The notes beneath the pieces were generated by a model that worked only from the letters and a program-made list of their open reading frames with translations, made no database searches and had not been told where the DNA came from. Positions 59,374 to 64,000 of a stretch of DNA of 64,000 nucleotides are shown here, in pieces (the stretch's first letter is position 1; the number at the start of each line of letters is the position of its first letter). Origin of the DNA: Acidobacterium sp. (GTDB lineage: Bacteria; Acidobacteriota; Terriglobia; Terriglobales; Acidobacteriaceae); NCBI GenBank assembly GCA_003166955.1, contig PMUI01000067.1, positions 1 through 64,000 of the forward strand. The letters run 5' to 3'. Both the position numbers and the translations under genes were made by a program.

Positions 59374-62211
59374 CTAGTATTGCGCGCTGAACGACGGCGA
59401 AGCCATCGTTAGATAGATAGCTGTCATAACTCGAGCATTCAGTGCCGCGTTAATAGCATTCTGATCGCCGGATGGAATATCGATGGCATTCACCGCGCCG
59501 AGTATCTCGCTGCGCAGCGTACCGTCCATTTCCCCGGCCATCAGCAACAGATTGATGCGATCCAATAGTGCATCCGGCGTCGCCGCCAGGCTCAGTTCCT
59601 CTCCGTAGTTCGAGAAAATGTCTGAACCGTTCGTAGCATTGCTGCCGATTGCGTCCTGCAGGTAATTCAGGAAGCCGACCACCGTCGAGACATTCGTCAT
59701 CTGCATCTCCGGCGCAACCAGCCCGGCGTGCGAGATGCTCGTGCCAGGCGGAACATATCCCGGAGCGAACCAGTTAAAGACCGTGGGCGACCGCATCGCC
59801 ATCTGGCCCAAACCCCAGATCGGATCTTCCGTGCTCCCAATCCCGTACGAGCCGGTCCGCGACTGCGCAGTGAAGGCGCGAGCCCACTCCGTGTACCGCA
59901 GCAGTGCTTCGCGCACTTTGCCGTATTGCGGATTTGCGAAGTCCGTCGCCGAGTCGCGAGCCTCCGGGTCGAGCAGGATCGCAGTAATCACCGCCTGCAT
60001 GTCGCCGCGAACTCCCAGTCCGTCGTTCTCAAATACCGCAGCGATGCGGCCAACATACGCCGGGCCGGGATTGCTGGTGACCAAATGCTCGATCAGCTGT
60101 TTGCAGAAGAATGCAGGCAGGTTCGGATGATTGAACAGAGTGTCCAGCGCGATCTTCAGGTCGCCATCCGGATCAGGAGCGCCCGACGATGGAATCGTCA
60201 CTCCCAGGAAGTCCTTCTCAGCGGTCGAGTGATGGCTCGGGTAGCTCTGCATTGGCAGCAACTCCTCGCCAAAGCCTGCCCCGGCGTAAATGCAGCAGCT
60301 TGACCAGGTTGTATCGCTGCCGTTCCCAGGGACGTTCCAGCTAAATCCGGTGAAAACTTTGGCCAATCCCATAACGTCCAGATTGGAGTAAGTCGGGATA
60401 GAATTTCCAGATGAGTCGAGCTTCTGCGTGCCGTCGTCATTCAACTGATAGAGGCCCACAGTAAACAGCTGCATCACCTCGCGCGCGTAGTTCTCGTCCG
60501 GATCGGTGATCGCATTACCCTTGTCGTTACCCAGCATCGAAAGAAACTGACCCATCATTGGGTTCAGCGTCACGTCATTCAGCAGGGTCCTGAAGTTTCC
60601 GAAGGCATCGTTACCGAGTAAGTCGTAGTAGTTCGCCTCGCCCCGCGGCATATTCTGTACAGACGAGTTACTCGTTGAAACCACGAAGATCTCCGACAGC
60701 GCATACTTCACGCGCTGACGAAGCTGATCGGGTGCGGCAAGGCTCTGTTGCCAGAAGGCGTCCTGCACGTAAATCTCGCTGGAGCTGTTCTGCACAAACA
60801 GCGCCGCGTTGCACTTCAGATCGCTCGCCGCGCAGGGCGGATTGTTGATAATCAGCGACTGTTCGACAAAGGGCTCCTGCGGCGTCGCAGGCAACGCGAA
60901 CTGCTCATTCAGCCAAGCCTGGTACCCATTCATCGAGACGTCATGGATGTCGGAATCAGTCGCTCCAAACGTCGCCTGCTCAAGAAAGCGCGACGCATCC
61001 TCCGGGCTGACCACCGGGACCGGCGGATTACCCTGCACCAGCGCGACCAGATCGGCCGACGTTGCCGGTCCGGGGCTGGGATTCAGCACCTGCAGATCGA
61101 AATTGCCGGCTTCGGTCAAAGTCAGGCTCGCCGTCAGTTGCGTCCCGCTGTTGAACGTCGTTGGAACCGCCGCCCCGTTCATCAGAACCTGCGCGCCGGA
61201 AATGAACTTCTGACCCTGCACCACCACCGTGGCCGTTCCCGTGTTGAAGCTCGACGGAGTAGCGGAAGTAAGAATTGGGATGGGGTTCAGTACAGAAATA
61301 TTCTGGTTAGTCGACACCTTTGGGTTATCGGTGCTCGTCACCGTCAGCTGCACAACATTGCTCGGAGTAGGAACCACGGCCGGCGCTGTATAAGTGATCG
61401 ATCCATCCGCGTTCGAAACCGCTGTCCCAACCTGGGCGTTGCCGCCCGCCACACCGTTCACCTGCAACGTGACCCCCGTGTTGGCTGTGCCCGTCACCAT
61501 CAACCCGAGGTTCAGCGAATTCGTCACGCGCACATCGGTGCCGTCGCTGGGCTCAATCTGAAGCACCACCTGGCCTGGACCCACCTGTACCGGGAGAGTC
61601 GCCGAGTTCGCCGCGCCAGGATTCGGATTGCCAACCGCCAGGGGATACGTCCCTGGAGCAGGCGCGGTGATGGAAGCCGCCACTTCGGTCGCCGAAACAA
61701 ACGTCGTCGGCACCGCCACGCCGTTCCACAGAATCTGCGCGCCGAAAACAAACTGCGTACCCTGGACCGTAATGAGCGTCGTGCCTTCGGTCGGGTTCGT
61801 CGGCGCCACACTGCCGATCACCGGGATCGGGTTCAGGATCGCCAGGGTCAACGTTCCCGGCGGGTATCCGGGATGGCCGTTGGCCGTCGCCGTGATGGTC
61901 ACAGTATTCGGATTGGGCACAATCGCCGGCGCCGTGTACAGGCCGTTGAACGTCACTGTGCCGAGCTCCGCATTACCGCCCTCAATGCCGTTCACATAGA
62001 AAGTCAGCGGCACTGCGGTAATCTGCATCCGCGTCGTGATCTGCATCTGCTGATTCACGCGAAGGCTGGCGGTCGATGCCGAGATAGCGGTCAGATTGCC
62101 GACATTGGCGACCACCGTTCCGCAGCCGGTTGTCGACAGAAGCGCACCGAGCAACAGAGCCAAAGACAGTGCGGTGCGGAAGGCGCCTGGGCGTTCGAGT
62201 CTTGCTTGCAC
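59374..62211 (-). CDS. DUF1800 lipoprotein with IPT/TIG domains
   Basis: A 945-residue protein. The GTG at 62211 has aggagg close upstream (spacing 4) and opens a lipoprotein signal ending LLSTTGC. The N-terminal half contains repeated Ig-like IPT/TIG modules (IPVIGSVAPTNPTEGTTLITVQG, IPILTSATPSSFNTGTATVVVQG) and bacterial Ig-like modules (NPNTVTITATANG). The C-terminal half is DUF1800 (ASRFLEQATFGATDSDI, DENYAREVMQLFTVGLYQL, FCKQLIEHLVTSNPG). Presumably it is anchored at the outer membrane, with the DUF1501 partner encoded next. A longer start is possible but lacks a signal. Confidence 0.92.
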   Translation of the reverse strand: MQARLERPGAFRTALSLALLLGALLSTTGCGTVVANVGNLTAISASTASLRVNQQMQITTRMQITAVPLTFYVNGIEGGNAELGTVTFNGLYTAPAIVPNPNTVTITATANGHPGYPPGTLTLAILNPIPVIGSVAPTNPTEGTTLITVQGTQFVFGAQILWNGVAVPTTFVSATEVAASITAPAPGTYPLAVGNPNPGAANSATLPVQVGPGQVVLQIEPSDGTDVRVTNSLNLGLMVTGTANTGVTLQVNGVAGGNAQVGTAVSNADGSITYTAPAVVPTPSNVVQLTVTSTDNPKVSTNQNISVLNPIPILTSATPSSFNTGTATVVVQGQKFISGAQVLMNGAAVPTTFNSGTQLTASLTLTEAGNFDLQVLNPSPGPATSADLVALVQGNPPVPVVSPEDASRFLEQATFGATDSDIHDVSMNGYQAWLNEQFALPATPQEPFVEQSLIINNPPCAASDLKCNAALFVQNSSSEIYVQDAFWQQSLAAPDQLRQRVKYALSEIFVVSTSNSSVQNMPRGEANYYDLLGNDAFGNFRTLLNDVTLNPMMGQFLSMLGNDKGNAITDPDENYAREVMQLFTVGLYQLNDDGTQKLDSSGNSIPTYSNLDVMGLAKVFTGFSWNVPGNGSDTTWSSCCIYAGAGFGEELLPMQSYPSHHSTAEKDFLGVTIPSSGAPDPDGDLKIALDTLFNHPNLPAFFCKQLIEHLVTSNPGPAYVGRIAAVFENDGLGVRGDMQAVITAILLDPEARDSATDFANPQYGKVREALLRYTEWARAFTAQSRTGSYGIGSTEDPIWGLGQMAMRSPTVFNWFAPGYVPPGTSISHAGLVAPEMQMTNVSTVVGFLNYLQDAIGSNATNGSDIFSNYGEELSLAATPDALLDRINLLLMAGEMDGTLRSEILGAVNAIDIPSGDQNAINAALNARVMTAIYLTMASPSFSAQY

Positions 62212-63018
62212 GCATCCTCCTGGGGGATGAAAGCTGCGTTTCCAGTTAGCGGCCGGTGAGCCTGGCTGAGGTGTTTTGTCCGCACAGCGTATCACCAGAA
62301 AGTGTCGATTGTTGTAAGAAATGGTTCCAGGTAACTACCACGAAAGTGGAGTGTGGTGCACAGGATTAAATCCAGTAACATTCCGCCTTTTGTCCAGGGA
62401 GTTACAGGCAAGTTACAGTTACTGCTGTCAGCGGCGCGGGCCGCACAACAACATCGCGCTTCGCGACCTGCGTGGCCCTGTAGGTCGGCAATCGGCCCCG
62501 GTTCGCGCTGCCTCCTCTACACCCCGCAAACTGGCACGCAGGTTCACCGCCGATCCGGCCCATGCCCTGTCCCGCTCCACCGTCGCGTTCCCCGCCCACC
62601 AACTCTCCCCCCGCACCAAAAACAGTGCATTCACCTCCGTCAAATGTCACCGAAATGCCAGGACCCGCAAAAAACCCCGCTCCCGACCGTGAATTCCCCC
62701 CGCATTTCCACGCCATCGGAACGAAATTCGCGCAAACAACAAAAGATTTGCGACAATGGTTCGCCACCCGCGCAGGGGTTTCCAGCACAATCCGGTGCCC
62801 GTGGCTGATGGGAAGTTGACCCGCGAAGCGACGAATCTCTTCCTCACGTTCACCTGTTGGTCGCAACAACAGGTTGCGAGGGACTCGTCCTCAGAGACCG
62901 TGAACGGCGCATGCCAGACGGTTCCACTCCCCACGGCCGCGTTTTGATCTCAACTCCGGATGTCCTCGCGGGTAAGCGATCGCAACTCGGTTTCTCGGCT
63001 GTTGGGAGGGTATTCGGC
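62212..63018. other. 800-bp intergenic region, no gene seen
   Basis: No supported gene on either strand. The stretch is between two outward-reading genes, so it should hold two promoters. I see a short inverted repeat (cctgttg...caacaacagg near 62851-62871) but no other element. Some open frames exist but lack signal peptides, motifs and ribosome sites. Confidence 0.6.
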
Positions 63019-64000
63019 ATGAAACTTCCTCTTCGCCTGCGGACTCCATCCCTGGTTTGCCTCTCCTGTCTCTGCGCCTGCTTCGCGGCGAGCGCGGCGA
63101 ATTTCGACGGCCCGCCATCGCCCTCCGACCACCCGCCCGCTGAGCGAGCCCGAGCAACCGTGTCCCCGGCCGGCGAGACCGTCGCCATCCCCGGCCCTTT
63201 GCGGTCATTTATGCGCATGGCCGGCATTAGCCAGGAGGCCGCGCCCGACGAAGTGCTGCCGCTGGTCGCGCGCAATGTTTCCTTGCACGGCTACGAGAAC
63301 GGCGGAGAAACGGAATATCTGGTCCTCCTCCGCCGCTATGTGCAATTTGCCCGCGAGCTCCGGCAGTTCGCCGGCGAGGACGGCGCCATCCACGTCGCCA
63401 ACTGCGACGACGCCGAGCGCCTGGTGGATATCCTCGGCTATCAGTTCGCCGAAGGCTGCGGCGAAAACAAGGCCTACCTGGTAACCGCGAACGCGGAGCG
63501 CGCGTTTCTGACCATCGACTCCGGTTTCCCCCTCACCGCGCTCGAAGAAGCCATCCAGAAGCACGCGCCCTTCAACTATCAATTTCCCGCCACCAACGTT
63601 CCCGTTCTGTTTCGCGAGCAGGACTGGACAGCAGCCAGTACCATGCGGCAAAAAGGAGCAGCCAGCCTCCTCGACCTGCTGCTCCACGATCAGGACGTCG
63701 ACCGGCTCTACTGGGCCCTGTCCCGGAATGATGAGGAAACCCGCCTCGCCCTCCATCAGTCCCGCAACCTCAGGTCGCTGCTCCCCCTGGCCACGGCGCT
63801 GGAATTCTACGGAAGCCAGATCTCCGTCCGCTCCGGCCGCGTTCTCGTTCCTGGCGGACCCTCTGCGGAGAAGGCCTGGCAGGAACTGGTCGGCGCTAAC
63901 CCGGATTCTCCCGGCGAGTTCATCGAGCATCTGTGCGCCAGAGATCGCGGCTGGCTCGCCGCCTACTACGATGCGATCTCGCGCGTGAGCCGCGATGAGC
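63019..64000 (+). CDS. Secreted protein of unknown function, 3' end beyond the window
   Basis: The frame from 63019 stays open to the window end (327 codons). gggaggg precedes the ATG by 8 bases. A signal peptide MKLPLRLRTPSLVCLSCLCACFAASAA opens the protein. The mature part contains FMRMAGISQEAAPDEVLPLVARN, ETEYLVLLRRYVQFARELR and, around residue 145, ENKAYLVTANAERAFLTIDSGFPL; it is helical and acidic and reminds me of large secreted acidobacterial proteins of unknown role. The family cannot be named. No C-terminal part is available. Confidence 0.85.
   Translation, partial: MKLPLRLRTPSLVCLSCLCACFAASAANFDGPPSPSDHPPAERARATVSPAGETVAIPGPLRSFMRMAGISQEAAPDEVLPLVARNVSLHGYENGGETEYLVLLRRYVQFARELRQFAGEDGAIHVANCDDAERLVDILGYQFAEGCGENKAYLVTANAERAFLTIDSGFPLTALEEAIQKHAPFNYQFPATNVPVLFREQDWTAASTMRQKGAASLLDLLLHDQDVDRLYWALSRNDEETRLALHQSRNLRSLLPLATALEFYGSQISVRSGRVLVPGGPSAEKAWQELVGANPDSPGEFIEHLCARDRGWLAAYYDAISRVSRDE

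Noticed and set aside
62402-62869. A 155-codon minus-strand frame in the 800-bp gap
   Set aside because: Gly/Arg-rich, no ribosome site, no signal peptide and no recognisable motif.
1-64000. tRNA, rRNA, riboswitch or replication origin
   Set aside because: No cloverleaf T-loop signatures, rRNA segments, aptamer consensus or DnaA-box clusters were recognised on reading; a covariance-model scan would settle it.

Overview
The window is a chromosome segment of a GC-rich soil bacterium, most likely from the Acidobacteria (Acidobacteriaceae-like). The grounds are: a DUF1501/DUF1800 secreted pair, two divergent giant Asp-box (sortilin/VPS10-like) secreted proteins, many exported hydrolases, a GH115 xylan glucuronidase, and dispersed palindromic and short-period intergenic repeats of the kind I associate with that phylum. 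The phylum is an inference from gene content; there is no rRNA or other marker here.

Layout. 1-10.4 kb: repeat-rich start, a secreted unknown protein, a secreted S9 glutamyl-endopeptidase-like peptidase, the RNA-binding KH protein KhpA, a Tat-exported PLP enzyme, three alpha/beta hydrolases (the S9 peptidase among them) and an inverted pair of small paralogues. 10.5-18.6 kb: a radical SAM protein, a frameshifted M15 peptidase, an ECF sigma / anti-sigma (zinc finger plus HEAT) / PDZ cluster, and a RecQ helicase. 18.6-19.9 kb: no intact gene; an array of palindromic REP-like repeats, a three-way-junction hairpin and a broken ParE toxin remnant.

20.75-24.50 kb: a complete 3,750-bp IS1595-family transposon. 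It has 22-bp terminal inverted repeats and a perfect 8-bp target duplication (AAAGATAT on both sides). It carries a transposase, a translationally coupled 44-residue ORF and seven small passenger genes, mostly Cys/His-rich. Degenerate inner copies of the terminal repeats and paralogous passengers on both sides suggest it grew by nesting. This is the most interesting part of the window.

25-34.6 kb: an RNase HI-type protein with an extra C-terminal domain, a GNAT acetyltransferase, a lysozyme-like secreted protein, a DUF5009-type membrane acyltransferase, a SpoIIE/PP2C phosphatase, a Gfo/Idh/MocA oxidoreductase, and a GH115 glucuronidase with one in-frame amber codon. 34.6-47 kb: the two giant Asp-box paralogues, then a sugar-acid operon (MFS transporter, YjhG-type xylonate dehydratase, FAH-family dehydratase, ketoglutarate-semialdehyde dehydrogenase) that reads as the lower Weimberg route from xylonate to 2-oxoglutarate. 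It fits the nearby xylan enzymes. 47-53 kb: a TolC / adaptor / CzcA-CusA-type RND efflux operon with a small membrane protein. 53-64 kb: an MBL-fold hydrolase, an M28 peptidase, an amidohydrolase, the DUF1800 + DUF1501 pair, and a secreted protein that runs off the window end.

No tRNA, rRNA, CRISPR array or riboswitch was recognised.
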